NCBI GenBank assembly: GCA_035541755.1
Contig: DATKMQ010000011.1
Coordinates: 1 to 52,011, forward strand
Source of the DNA: Syntrophorhabdaceae bacterium
GTDB taxonomy: Bacteria; Desulfobacterota; Syntrophorhabdia; Syntrophorhabdales; Syntrophorhabdaceae
Length of the DNA stretch: 52,011 bases
Reading direction: 5' to 3'
Below, one piece after another: positions 1-8,776 of this stretch; position 1 is the stretch's first letter, and every line of letters starts with the position of its first letter. Position numbers and translations under genes: made by a program. The notes beneath the pieces are model-generated. The model had not been told where the DNA came from, did not search any database, and saw nothing but the letters and a program-made list of their open reading frames with translations.

Positions 1-1319
1 TGTGGATTCATCACCCGGTTCCTTTTCTCCAGTCCACCTACTATCCGGTCGATGGCCTCATCAAACTCCGCCGACCCGACTGCCTCCTTGTTTTTCCGGG
101 CGGCCAGCAGGGCGGCTTCGTTGACCAGGTTAGCAAGGTCAGCCCCCACAAAGCCCGGGGTGAGAGCGGCTATTTTCCGGATATCCACGTCAGGACCCAA
201 CACAACGTTCTTTGAATGTATACGCAGTATTGCTTCCCGCCCGCTTATATCAGGACGGTCAACCAGAACCTGCCGGTCAAACCTTCCGGGCCGCAGCAAG
301 GCAGGATCGAGGATTTCCGGCCTGTTGGTGGCCGCCATGATAATGACGCCTTTATTTGTTTCGAATCCATCCATTTCCACAAGGAGTTGGTTGAGCGTCT
401 GCTCCCGTTCATCGTTTCCGCCGACGACGTTCATCCCCCGTGCCTTGCCTAACGCATCCAGTTCATCTATGAAGATGATACAGGGGGCTTGACCGGTGGC
501 CTGAGAGAAAAGATCACGGACACGAGATGCTCCCACGCCAACAAACATTTCCACAAACTCGGACCCGCTGATGCTGAAAAAAGGAACTTTTGCTTCTCCA
601 GCAACCGCCTTGGCGAGAAGCGTTTTTCCCGTGCCAGGCGCTCCGACGAGAAGGACGCCCTTGGGAATCCTCCCTCCCAGTTTCTGGAATTTCTCCGGAT
701 TCTTCAAGAACTCTACCACCTCCTGGAGCTCTTGCTCAGCCTCGTCGATGCCCGCTACATCGGCAAAGGTAACCTTCGTCTCATTCTCCGCGAAGAGCTT
801 TGCCTTACTCTTGGCGAACGACATGACCCCCATTCCCGGCCCCATCTTCTTCATCGCATAACGCCAGATAAGGAGCATAATTGCAATGGGGAGAACCCAG
901 GAGAGGATACTGCTTAGAAATTTGCTATCATAATGTCCCGAATAGTCGATCTTGTGTTCATCCAGGTCTTTTACAAGACCGGGATCGTCCACCCGAATGG
1001 TGACGAACTGCTTAGCCGGTTTTTGGTCTTTCCCTTTCAGCGTACCGGTGATATTCTCCGGACCGATTGTTAGTTTATCGACGTTTCCTTCGGCCAGGCT
1101 CTGTTTAAACTGCCCATAAGGAATTGTCGCCACCTTGGGAGTAAAGAGGTATTGCTGCAGGTAGGTGATTAAGAGCATGGCAATCAGAAAATACCAGATA
1201 CTGAAGTGGGTCTTAGGGGGCAAGGCATTCTTCTTTTTCTGGGGGTCCTGGGGAGCCAAGAGGGAACGTAATTTATCCTTGAATTCCTCCATAGGTCTTT
1301 TTTCATCGTCAGCGGGCAT
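1..1319 (-). CDS. ftsH: ATP-dependent zinc metalloprotease FtsH (N-terminal 439 residues, partial)
   Basis: FtsH is a membrane-anchored AAA+ protease that degrades misassembled membrane proteins and some regulators. Two membrane segments (about residues 41-59 and 137-153) bracket a periplasmic domain. The AAA module follows: Walker A GAPGTGKT at 226-233, a pore-loop region FVEMFVGVG near 255-263, Walker [10 protein letters not shown] at 281-289, and the second region of homology [20 protein letters not shown] ending at 350. The gene leaves the window before the HExxH zinc protease domain. The start is ATG at 1319, preceded by AAGGAG at ideal distance. Family members usually have IDEID in Walker B where this one has IDELD, a mild variation. 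Once the neighbouring island is removed, the gene lies about 400 bp downstream of tRNA-Leu on the same strand, so it is ordinary chromosome. Identification is very secure. Confidence 0.97.
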   Translation of the reverse strand, partial: MPADDEKRPMEEFKDKLRSLLAPQDPQKKKNALPPKTHFSIWYFLIAMLLITYLQQYLFTPKVATIPYGQFKQSLAEGNVDKLTIGPENITGTLKGKDQKPAKQFVTIRVDDPGLVKDLDEHKIDYSGHYDSKFLSSILSWVLPIAIMLLIWRYAMKKMGPGMGVMSFAKSKAKLFAENETKVTFADVAGIDEAEQELQEVVEFLKNPEKFQKLGGRIPKGVLLVGAPGTGKTLLAKAVAGEAKVPFFSISGSEFVEMFVGVGASRVRDLFSQATGQAPCIIFIDELDALGKARGMNVVGGNDEREQTLNQLLVEMDGFETNKGVIIMAATNRPEILDPALLRPGRFDRQVLVDRPDISGREAILRIHSKNVVLGPDVDIRKIAALTPGFVGADLANLVNEAALLAARKNKEAVGSAEFDEAIDRIVGGLEKRNRVMNP

Positions 1320-1722
1320 ATTGTCTCCTTCAGCCGGTCAGGAGCGCACCTGGCACTTCCTTAACTTTGCATATTTCCCCGACCTATGAATCCATTTTCC
1401 CGCAATTGTGGCTCGATATCAAGCGGAAAACGTCAATCCGACTATTGATTATCCTTGAAACATCGTACTTTTGTCTTGAAATCCATTTACGCTATGAACC
1501 ACCGGAAAGGGGCCCCGCTGCAAGGTTCTTCAAGGAGATCCTATGCAAATCAATCCGTGTGTTCAGAACCACGAATACACTTGCGGTCGATTTCTTAGAT
1601 GTTCTCTGGAAAGACTAGCTCTGGGAGTGGTACAATGAATGGGGGCAGGTCAAGCACAATCCCGTTAAGAAAGCACGTGTAAGATTACGAAGGAAGACCG
1701 GAAAACGTTGATAGAGAACATT
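1320..1722. other. Intergenic stretch between ftsH and the island end
   Basis: No convincing coding sequence in either strand: the open frames lack ribosome binding sites and resemble no family I know. It should hold the ftsH promoter, but I cannot point to a clear -35/-10 pair. In the uninterrupted chromosome this segment would separate tRNA-Leu from ftsH. Confidence 0.6.
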
Positions 1723-1773
1723 ATGCGAGAGAGGGGACTTGAACCCCTATGGTTTAACCCGCTGGATCCTAAG
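1723..1773. repeat. Left attachment repeat (tRNA-Leu 3' fragment)
   Basis: Exact 51-bp match to 46177-46227. It holds the acceptor 3' strand, T arm, variable region, 3' anticodon stem and most of the anticodon loop of tRNA-Leu in minus orientation, and then diverges. It lacks the 5' half, so it is not a functional tRNA. It is the distal attachment scar of the island. Confidence 0.9.
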
Positions 1774-2009
1774 AGCGGAGAAAACAAATTTATAAGCTCT
1801 TGATATTTGGTCTGATTTTCCACAATGCTTTGAATTTAAAGACAATTGCCCTTCCTAACAATTCCTGCCTATTCTCGGTATCACCCTCTATTCTGATCTG
1901 TTCTATCACAATTTTATCACAGCGTTCCCACCCAAGTCCTGTTTGCTTGGAGTCTTCCCATGCCTGGCCCTTGCTATGGGGGCGGATCTGTCATGGCATA
2001 CGCACTTGG

Positions 2010-2063
2010 TTAACTGATAATTAATATCACGCTTAATCAAGATTAACAGAAACAGGGTACCGT
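2010..2063 (+). promoter_or_regulatory. Predicted Pho box and promoter of the PHP-GT4 operon
   Basis: Units TTAAC at 2010, TTAAT at 2021, TTAAT at 2033 and TTAAC at 2043 (spacing 11, 12, 10), then 10 bp, then TACCGT at 2058-2063. The layout matches PhoB-dependent promoters, where the box replaces the -35. Transcription would begin near 2070, which argues against the ATG at 2070 as start of the next gene. Confidence 0.72.
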
Positions 2064-2108
2064 ATAACCATGTCCGGTCATCAGCATAACGAAAGTCAGG
2101 AGGTATCT

Positions 2109-4520
2109 GTGTGCACGGTAGACAGCGCTCGGGAAATTAAATGCATCGATTTGCACGTCCATTCAAAATACTCGGAGCCTTCCACGGACTGGTTCATGCA
2201 GGGGTCACAGATCTCCGAGTCTTACTCAGATCCCTTCTCAATCTATGAAAGCGCGAAACGGTCAGGAATGTCCTTTGTCACCATTACGGACCACAACAGA
2301 ATAGACGGCTGTCTTTATCTCAAGGAAAAATACGGAGACGATGTGCTCATGGGCGTGGAGACAACGGCCTATTTTCCTGAGGACAGATGCAAGATTCATC
2401 TGCTCATATATGGGATGACCGAGGCGGAGTTTCTCGTGATACAGAGACTGCGCAAAGACATTTACGAACTAAGGGCCTATCTCAAAGAACGCGGGCTTGC
2501 CCATTCCGTGGCACACGCAACATACTCGGTGGAGACGGGGAAATTGACGGCAGCCCACCTTGAAAAATTGGTCGTCCTTTTCAACACGTTTGAAATCATT
2601 AACGGTGGCAGAAACAAGACGGATAATCTCGCGTGGAAATATATCCTCGAAAACCTGACACCGCAGTGTTTGGAGCTCCTCATTGAGAAACACGCCATCG
2701 AGCCCTTCGACGCGGAGCCGTGGATCAAGGGGTTTACGGCCGGCTCGGATGATCACGGGGGTCTCTTCGTGGGAGCCACCTATACGGAAGCGGCCTGCGA
2801 TACAGTGAGTGGATTTATTCAGGCATTAAGAAACAAGAAGACCGCCGGAGAGGGCCGTCAGAGCGACTATCGTTCCCTGGTCTTTACCGTATGCAAGGTG
2901 GTTCACGACTTCTCCCGTCAGAGCCGTAACGCAGTCAATAACTCCTTTATGGGTCGCATCGCCGAGGTGTTCTTCGACGGCAAACGCTTAGGGATTGCCG
3001 ACAGGTTTCGATTAAAGCGGCTGAAGGCCCGGGCCAAACAGAATGCGGACCCTGTAAGCACCTCTTTTGTCCGCCTGACAGAGGCCGTAGAAGGGAAGAG
3101 ATGCGCGAGCGTGGATGAGCGCGTCGACGAGATATACGCTAGTCTTGCAAAGCTCTCGGATTCCTATCTCGAGCTTCTTTTCAATTCCCTGGACCTGGAC
3201 ATGGCGAAGCTCGACCTCTTTGCCGTTGCCCGCAGCATCCAGGCCTGCCTGCCAGGTTTTCTCTTATCCATGCCTTTTCTCATCTCTTTGCGCCATCTCA
3301 CCCAGAACAGGACCCTGGTGGAGCGGCTACGTGCAGACCTATCCATCAACAAGGCGGAAGAAGGCCGCAGAGTGCTCTGGTTCACCGATTCGCTTACAGA
3401 CTTGAATGGGGTGTCGGCCACCCTCAATGAAATAGGCCGATTGGCGCACGAGCAAGGCTTCGATATGAAGATTGTGACATCGATCGACTCAAACGAGCTT
3501 AATCGTGTCCCGCCCAATGTGATCAATCTAGCTTCTATCCGGCAGATCGCACTCCCCTATTACGACCGGTATAAGCTGAGAATACCTTCCGTGCTCACGG
3601 CCCTCAAAGAGGTATACCAGATTGATCCGGACCGGATTTTCATCTCCACGCCCGGTCCTATCGGCATGTTGGGACTTATTGCCGCCAAGCTGATGAATGT
3701 GAAATGTACAGGTTTCTATCATACCGACTTTGCCGGTCAGGCCCGCGAAATAGTGGAAGACGAATCGGTAGCGCACATGCTCGAATCGTACACGCGCTGG
3801 TTCTATTCGGCCATGGATGAAGTCATGGTGCCCACTGTGCGATACATGGAAATCCTTGCTCAAAGAGGTTTTGATACGGGCAGGATGCGCCTCTTTAAGA
3901 GGGGGTTCGACCTGGATCGTTTTAGACCCGCCAGGGCACCCGCCCGAGACCTAAGCGACGGTATCAACCTGCTCTACGTGGGCCGCGTGTCAAAGGATAA
4001 GGGCCTTAACCTGCTAATTGAGGCGCACAGCCGCATCATGGCTAAGAGATCGGACGTTAATCTACTCATCGTGGGTGACGGCCCTCTGCTCGATGAACTA
4101 CGCTCGGGCGGCCATAGGGGCGTGCACTTCGCAGGAAGGGTTGTCCATCCGGAGCTGCCGGACATCTACTCATCTTCACATCTTTTTGTTTTTCCGAGCA
4201 CCACCGACACGTTCGGAAAGGCCGTTCTCGAGGCCCAGGCGTGCGGCCTCCCGGCTATCGTATCCGATATGGGTGGACCCCAGGAGATAATCCTTCACGG
4301 CGCCACTGGCTTCGTGGCAAGGGCTCATGATGTAAAGGACTGGCAGGAAAAAATCGAATACATGCTTGATATGATGAAGGCCACACCTTTAGCCTATGAA
4401 CGGATGCGTCAGGCCGCGCACTCTCGTGCGAAGACGCACTACACCTGGGAGGGCGTGCATGATCTTTTGACGGAAGGCGGAGGTGGCGACGAGCGTATCA
4501 CGGAAAAGAAGATTGCCTGA
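2109..4520 (+). CDS. PHP-domain / GT4 glycosyltransferase fusion protein
   Basis: The N-terminal ~270 residues are a PHP metal-dependent phosphoesterase domain: HVHSKYS (His16, His18), TDHN (His62), GVET, and GSDDHGG. The C-terminal ~380 residues form a GT4 (GT-B fold) glycosyltransferase: acceptor half with NGVSATLNEI and STPGPIGMLG followed by YHTDF, and donor half with YVGRVSKDKG, VGDGPLLDEL and FPSTTDTFGKAVLEAQACG. The acceptor half resembles SqdX/MgtA-type enzymes that put sugars on lipids. The chosen start is GTG at 2109 with AGGAGG five bases upstream; the upstream ATG at 2070 has no ribosome site and lies at the predicted transcription start. It is followed after 11 bp by a GT2 gene. 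With the Pho box, a role in making phosphate-free glycolipids, with PHP perhaps releasing phosphate, is a reasonable inference; the actual substrate is unknown. Confidence 0.85.
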   Translation: MCTVDSAREIKCIDLHVHSKYSEPSTDWFMQGSQISESYSDPFSIYESAKRSGMSFVTITDHNRIDGCLYLKEKYGDDVLMGVETTAYFPEDRCKIHLLIYGMTEAEFLVIQRLRKDIYELRAYLKERGLAHSVAHATYSVETGKLTAAHLEKLVVLFNTFEIINGGRNKTDNLAWKYILENLTPQCLELLIEKHAIEPFDAEPWIKGFTAGSDDHGGLFVGATYTEAACDTVSGFIQALRNKKTAGEGRQSDYRSLVFTVCKVVHDFSRQSRNAVNNSFMGRIAEVFFDGKRLGIADRFRLKRLKARAKQNADPVSTSFVRLTEAVEGKRCASVDERVDEIYASLAKLSDSYLELLFNSLDLDMAKLDLFAVARSIQACLPGFLLSMPFLISLRHLTQNRTLVERLRADLSINKAEEGRRVLWFTDSLTDLNGVSATLNEIGRLAHEQGFDMKIVTSIDSNELNRVPPNVINLASIRQIALPYYDRYKLRIPSVLTALKEVYQIDPDRIFISTPGPIGMLGLIAAKLMNVKCTGFYHTDFAGQAREIVEDESVAHMLESYTRWFYSAMDEVMVPTVRYMEILAQRGFDTGRMRLFKRGFDLDRFRPARAPARDLSDGINLLYVGRVSKDKGLNLLIEAHSRIMAKRSDVNLLIVGDGPLLDELRSGGHRGVHFAGRVVHPELPDIYSSSHLFVFPSTTDTFGKAVLEAQACGLPAIVSDMGGPQEIILHGATGFVARAHDVKDWQEKIEYMLDMMKATPLAYERMRQAAHSRAKTHYTWEGVHDLLTEGGGGDERITEKKIA

Positions 4521-4531
4521 GGAGGATTACG

Positions 4532-5284
4532 GTGAAATTGAGTTTTGTAATTCCCGCTTACAACGAAGAGGCTTCTATTGGAATTTGTCTTGATTCCATT
4601 TTGAAGGAGGTCAGATCTACTGCGTGTGAGGCGGAGATAATTGTCGTTAACAATGCAAGTACCGACAGGACACGAGAAGCTGCACTCGCCTATGAATCGG
4701 TGCGGGTTGTTGATGAACTCGAAAAGGGCATAGTCAAGGCGAGACAGGCAGGCTACCGGGCTGCGACGGGCCAGCTCATCGCCAATATCGATGCAGACAA
4801 CATGCTTCCACCCGGATGGGTCACCAGGGTGCTCTCTGAATTTGGCGCAAACGAGAAACTCGCAGCCTTGTCCGGCCCCCTGGTCTACTACGACCTTCCC
4901 ATTCTCTTCAGATTCCAGGTGAGAATGTTTTACTATCTCGGTTATTTTAGCTATCTGGTCAACCATTACCTGCTGAAAAAAGGGGGAATGCTGCAGGGCG
5001 GCAACTTCGTGGTGCGAAAATCGGCCCTCGATGCTATCGGAGGGTTTGATACGAGCATCGATTTTTACGGGGAAGACACAGATGTAGCGCGGCGCATGCA
5101 GCAAGCGGGGCGGGTAAAATTTACCTTCAGTCTGCCCATGAATAGCTCGGGACGGCGCATGGTTAAGGAAGGCCTTTTCACAACCGGTTGCCGTTATGCC
5201 ATGAACTACCTGTGGGTACTGATCTTTAAGAGGCCCTTTACCACCGAGTCAACCGACATAAGGCTCGCGGCGTCCCACAAATAG
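4532..5284 (+). CDS. Family 2 glycosyltransferase
   Basis: The sequence shows the GT-A fold signatures of GT2: a start FVIPAYNEEASIGICLDSIL, VVNNASTDRTRE for UDP-sugar binding, the metal motif DADN (near residue 90) and a late GEDTDVARRM acid-base region. One or two membrane-associated segments occur in the middle (FRFQVRMFYYLGYFSYLV). At 250 residues it is a normal single-domain enzyme. The start is GTG at 4532 with GGAGG eight bases before it, and only 11 bp separate it from the PHP-GT4 gene, so both share one Pho-box transcript. It probably transfers a sugar to a lipid or polyprenyl carrier at the membrane. The acceptor cannot be read from sequence; synthesis of a glycolipid or a short surface glycan under phosphate limitation is the likely context. 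Confidence 0.85.
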   Translation: MKLSFVIPAYNEEASIGICLDSILKEVRSTACEAEIIVVNNASTDRTREAALAYESVRVVDELEKGIVKARQAGYRAATGQLIANIDADNMLPPGWVTRVLSEFGANEKLAALSGPLVYYDLPILFRFQVRMFYYLGYFSYLVNHYLLKKGGMLQGGNFVVRKSALDAIGGFDTSIDFYGEDTDVARRMQQAGRVKFTFSLPMNSSGRRMVKEGLFTTGCRYAMNYLWVLIFKRPFTTESTDIRLAASHK

Positions 5285-5339
5285 TCCGTTCCAGGACGGT
5301 CACCCTGCGAGATGATGCAGCAAGCGCGCGAGCGGTGGT

Positions 5340-5540
5340 TTAGGCGGTGTGCGTGACCCGCTGCTTCTCTTCAAGTCTCTCAAGCAGACGTTGTGCCCGC
5401 GCGGCCTGATTCTCGGACACGCTGTTGGAATGGCCGCAGACAGGACAGGAGTTCTTAAAATCCCTCCTTATGTCCCGGAGCTTCATTTCATAATATCCTC
5501 TGCAATTTGCGCATTTCCGGTGAATAGTGAAATCCTTCAT
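5340..5540 (-). CDS. Small zinc-ribbon protein
   Basis: A 66-residue protein with two Cys pairs, CANC near residue 10 and CPVC near residue 33 (followed by GHSN), the layout of a four-cysteine zinc ribbon, and a basic, helical C-terminal tail rich in Arg, Glu and Leu. ATG at 5540 is preceded by GAGGAGG at good spacing. It faces the FKBP-TpsB operon across a shared intergenic region that carries Pho-type repeats in both directions. I recognise no named family; a nucleic-acid-binding or regulatory role is possible. It is convergent with the GT2 gene. A second small zinc ribbon lies at 31137-31313. Confidence 0.72.
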   Translation of the reverse strand: MKDFTIHRKCANCRGYYEMKLRDIRRDFKNSCPVCGHSNSVSENQAARAQRLLERLEEKQRVTHTA

Positions 5541-5645
5541 CGTTCCTCCTCGTTGTCAATTCATCTTTTGGCCAACAACACGCACCGCCGACCTTCAAGA
5601 ATTTTCACAACCTCGACTGGCCGTCTATTCCCGACCATGGAAACT

Positions 5646-5699
5646 ATTGTCCCATGATAATGTTATACCCGCATGACGTTAGTGTGAACCTTGCGTAAA
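5646..5699 (-). promoter_or_regulatory. Predicted Pho box of the zinc-ribbon gene
   Basis: Read on the minus strand: TTTAC (5695-5699), TTCAC (5684-5688), GTCAT (5673-5677), ATAAC (5662-5666), all 11 bp apart, then 10 bp, then GACAAT (5646-5651). The hexamer is weaker than at the other sites, so this is a less certain member of the set. Confidence 0.5.
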
Positions 5700-5747
5700 G
5701 TCAGTATTATCAGGCCTCGAGCAGCCGGATCGCGCGGTGGTAGGGCT

Positions 5748-5801
5748 TTCACACGTTCTTAATAATTTCTTAATACGACCGCAACATCGGCTTGTTACAG
5801 T
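5748..5801 (+). promoter_or_regulatory. Predicted Pho box and promoter of the FKBP-TpsB operon
   Basis: TTCAC at 5748, TTAAT at 5759, TTAAT at 5770 and GCAAC at 5781, perfect 11-bp phasing, then 10 bp, then TACAGT at 5796-5801. The last two units and their spacers closely match the site at 25147 (ACGA.C between units, then GCAACATC). Confidence 0.7.
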
Positions 5802-5901
5802 TTCACACTGTTTCGGCGGGCGTTCCGGCTTTGCCGGATAAGACGCGAATATCATAGTCTCTCCTTAAGAGGGAACACCAAAGATTGCAAATAGGAGTGT
5901 C

Positions 5902-6834
5902 GTGAAGTTGCCGGTTCAGGGAATGAAGTGCAATAAAGGTAAGGATGTAACGCGAAACATCCCATGGGCCTTGGTGATGATCTCTATCGCTACGCTGATA
6001 GCGAGCATGTCGGGCGGATGTTCATCAAGTAGGGAGCTGGCAGGTCCACCGATAACCAAGCCCGCTGCCGTTAGCGCCAAAGGTCATACGGTGGTTGCCG
6101 GCGAACCCGCGCAAATTCATTTCACCTGCCGTCTGGACAATGGGGAAATTGCGGCGTCATCGGACATGGCCGAAGAAGATGCCAACCTCATCAAATCGTC
6201 GATATTCAGAGCAAGACAGGCAAACACGCCTATCGTCATTTCAGCAGGCGAAGCCGCAGATACTCCTGACACCGGTTCTCAAAGAGGTTTTGAGGCTGAG
6301 ATTATCTATCAGCTGTCGAAGGCGATCGTCGGTCTTAAGACAGGAGAAAGGCAGGCGGTAACGATCCGTGCCGAACGATTGCCCGAAACGCACAAGAACG
6401 AGAACTTTCTGCAAATTGCCAAAGTACGGCGCCGGAACAAAGAAGTTCGTCTCACTCCTGAAGAGTACCGGGCCAAAACAGGGAAAACGCCCCAAACGGG
6501 CGATAGCTTCATTATCGATCCTGCTGTGCCCGGGAAGATCACGTCGGTTACACAGGGGGATGTGATTATCACTTTTTTCCCCGCTGCGAAGGTGGTGGCG
6601 ACACCTTTCGGCGAGGCCGCGGTACGTGAATTAGCTGACCGGTATGAAATCGATATTGATGCGCATACAGGTACTCTGGTTCGAACAGGACCTCTCGTAG
6701 GCCGCATCGTGGGCGTTGACGACCGGTTCATTACTATCGATTATGGTCATGCATTTGGTGGAGAGCCGCTCACTTGCGACATCCTGGTAGAACCGGCGAG
6801 ACCGGACGGGATCTTGCAGCCGGAGGCCAGATAG
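5902..6834 (+). CDS. SlyD/FKBP-like peptidyl-prolyl isomerase, lipoprotein
   Basis: The N-terminus has a membrane segment followed by SMSGGC, a lipobox (Cys near residue 40), so the protein is probably anchored in an envelope membrane. The body looks like an FKBP of the SlyD type: AQIHFTCRLDNGEIAASSD as the opening strand, IVGLKTGERQAVTI in the middle, and a closing IDYGHAFGGEPLTCDILVE that corresponds to the NHxLAG motif of SlyD. The insert between the halves is longer than in SlyD and contains a second partial FKBP-like stretch with a TPEEY motif. Start GTG at 5902 with AGGAG upstream; ATG at 5923 is an alternative. It lies 9 bp before the TpsB gene, so it probably helps fold the two-partner secretion proteins in the periplasm, as the parvulin at 24060 may do. 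Confidence 0.72.
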   Translation: MKLPVQGMKCNKGKDVTRNIPWALVMISIATLIASMSGGCSSSRELAGPPITKPAAVSAKGHTVVAGEPAQIHFTCRLDNGEIAASSDMAEEDANLIKSSIFRARQANTPIVISAGEAADTPDTGSQRGFEAEIIYQLSKAIVGLKTGERQAVTIRAERLPETHKNENFLQIAKVRRRNKEVRLTPEEYRAKTGKTPQTGDSFIIDPAVPGKITSVTQGDVIITFFPAAKVVATPFGEAAVRELADRYEIDIDAHTGTLVRTGPLVGRIVGVDDRFITIDYGHAFGGEPLTCDILVEPARPDGILQPEAR

Positions 6835-6843
6835 GAACGGCCC

Positions 6844-8574
6844 ATGAAACTGCGAGCATTCACCGGGGTCGGCCCCTACGCCAGCCGGGCGATCATGATG
6901 CAATTAGAGTGGTTCATGCAACGGATGACAAGGCCGGGAAAGGGTGCAACAGACAGACAAAAGCGGCGCCTCACGACCGCGCGGTACGTGCTCCGAATGG
7001 GCTTTATTGCATCTGCCCTGCTAATTCTTCTTTGTTGTGTCGAGCGCGTTGGCGCCACGGACGAGCTACCTGCGTTTGAAATACAGTCTTTTATTGTGGA
7101 GGGGAATACGCTGTTTTCAGAGAAAGCTGTCAAGGACATTCTAGAACCCTTTAGAGGGCCGGGGAGGACCTCTCAAGACGTGGAGAGCGCCCGCGGCGCA
7201 TTGGAGAAGTCCTATCACGACAAGGGATACCCTGCGGTGCTTGTCAATATTCCGGAGCAGACCGTAGAGAAAGGGATAATCCGTCTTGAGGTCATCGAAA
7301 GCACCATAGGAATGGTCAGGATCACGGGAAATCGCTGGTTCACCAGAAAAAAGATTCTCGAAGACCTCCCCTCTCTTGCCCCTGGAAAGGTCATATTTCT
7401 GCCAGATGTGCAGAAGGATCTTGAGCGCATCGGTCGCAACGACGATCTTAAGGTAAGCCCTGCGCTCACCCCCGGCAAAGAACCGGGCCACACTGATGTG
7501 GACATAAAGGTCGATGACCACCCACCCTTGCACGGCAGCCTGGAACTGAACAATCGAAGCACGCACGATACCACGGATCTGCGCCTCAATGCCACGCTGC
7601 ACTATGATAACCTGTGGCAAAAGGGTCACTCCATTTCCGCGCAGTATCAGACGTCTCCGGAGGACACCTCCGAGGTGAAGCTTTACGCCCTGTCATACAC
7701 GCTGCCCGCTCCCTGGCTTATCGACCATCAGATCGCGCTGTTTGCGATCAGATCCGAAAGCAATACAATCACCTCTGCTGAAAGCCTCCTGGTGAACGGA
7801 AAGGGAACCATCCTTGGATTGCGCTACGTGGTCCCGCTTGAGCCCTACAAGACGTACACCCACAATATTACCCTCGGCCTCGATTATAAAGACTTTGCAG
7901 AAACAACCGCTTTGAGCGGAGCGGACCAGGGTGCCGAGATTAAACCGACCACCTATCTTCCGCTATCCTTTATCTACAGCTCCTATCTGGTCGATTCATG
8001 GGGAGGCACGCGCTTTAGCGGTGGTCTCAACGTGGCCTTCCGGGGGTTCGTCACCGATGCGCAGCAGTTCGAGAACCAACGGGCGAATGCCAGGGGAAAC
8101 TACATGTACATGACCGCGGGGGCTGAACGAGAACAGAAGCTGCCCGGGGGCTTAAGTCTCTTTCTGAAACTGGATGGTCAGTTATCGGACCAGCCGCTGA
8201 TTTCTACAGAGCAGTATTTTGCCGGTGGCATGACGAACGTGCGGGGATACAAGGAAGGCGAGGCCTCCGGCGATGACGCGCTTCACAGCACGGTGGAGCT
8301 ACATGGCCCGGATATCGGACTTAAGCTCAATCTGAAGGACCGTTTTGAATTCATTCCTTTCGTCTTTTATGACTATGCCTGGCTCAATGTGAAAGATGCC
8401 CTGCCCGGTCAAGATGAGGTAGTGAGGCTCGGAGGTGTGGGCGCCGGGGCGCGAGGAAATCTGCATAAAAAGAATCTTTTCTACGAAGTCGCCCTGGCTT
8501 TCCCGGTTAAGGACACGGATAAAACCGATAAGTACCAGAGCCGGATCCATTTCAAGGTGGGGGCACAGTTTTGA
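6844..8574 (+). CDS. TpsB outer-membrane transporter (ShlB/FhaC/HecB family)
   Basis: TpsB proteins are 16-strand barrels of the outer membrane that recognise a TpsA exoprotein in the periplasm and thread it outward. Visible here: a long N-terminal region with a hydrophobic signal segment at about 52-66; a first POTRA domain from FEIQSFIVEGNTLF (78) to about 152; a second POTRA to about 226; and a barrel to the C-terminal Phe expected for BAM substrates. The VRGY motif at 466-469, in the loop 6 hairpin, is a hallmark of the family. The usual length is about 550-580 residues; this one is 576 from the ATG at 6844. The true start may be a later Met (residue 28), since the region before the signal is unusually long. 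Its partner is the giant TpsA encoded directly downstream. PdtB of Pseudomonas aeruginosa, a phosphate-depletion-induced TpsB, is a functional parallel. Confidence 0.92.
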   Translation: MKLRAFTGVGPYASRAIMMQLEWFMQRMTRPGKGATDRQKRRLTTARYVLRMGFIASALLILLCCVERVGATDELPAFEIQSFIVEGNTLFSEKAVKDILEPFRGPGRTSQDVESARGALEKSYHDKGYPAVLVNIPEQTVEKGIIRLEVIESTIGMVRITGNRWFTRKKILEDLPSLAPGKVIFLPDVQKDLERIGRNDDLKVSPALTPGKEPGHTDVDIKVDDHPPLHGSLELNNRSTHDTTDLRLNATLHYDNLWQKGHSISAQYQTSPEDTSEVKLYALSYTLPAPWLIDHQIALFAIRSESNTITSAESLLVNGKGTILGLRYVVPLEPYKTYTHNITLGLDYKDFAETTALSGADQGAEIKPTTYLPLSFIYSSYLVDSWGGTRFSGGLNVAFRGFVTDAQQFENQRANARGNYMYMTAGAEREQKLPGGLSLFLKLDGQLSDQPLISTEQYFAGGMTNVRGYKEGEASGDDALHSTVELHGPDIGLKLNLKDRFEFIPFVFYDYAWLNVKDALPGQDEVVRLGGVGAGARGNLHKKNLFYEVALAFPVKDTDKTDKYQSRIHFKVGAQF

Positions 8575-8641
8575 GTTGCCCGGGGATCGCACCACGGGGC
8601 GTAAACCAAGGGCGTCGGCCGGGCGACCATTTAACCGGAAT

Positions 8642-8684
8642 TTCAATCTTTATTAACACAAGTTTAACAGGTTGTCGATATTCT
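8642..8684 (+). promoter_or_regulatory. Predicted Pho box and internal promoter for tpsA
   Basis: TTCAA at 8642, TTAAC at 8653 and TTAAC at 8664, 11 bp apart, then 10 bp, then TATTCT at 8679-8684. It lies between tpsB and tpsA, so the exoprotein can be transcribed in excess of its transporter. Confidence 0.72.
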
Positions 8685-8776
8685 TCGTTCAGATACACTA
8701 CGGTGACCTTAGGGCGAACTCCAGTAGACGCGCGAGGCGGATATTGCCGTCATATGAACTTAGCGGGGGACCAAAG

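Noticed and set aside
1723-1773. A second tRNA-Leu gene
   Set aside because: Only the 3' part is present; acceptor 5' strand, D arm and 5' anticodon stem are missing.
2070-2108. ATG at 2070 as start of the PHP-GT4 gene
   Set aside because: No ribosome site and it coincides with the predicted transcription start; GTG 2109 has AGGAGG at ideal spacing.
8672-8776. ATG at 8672 as start of tpsA
   Set aside because: It overlaps the -10 region of the Pho promoter and would put 35 charged residues before the signal peptide; ATG 8777 is better.
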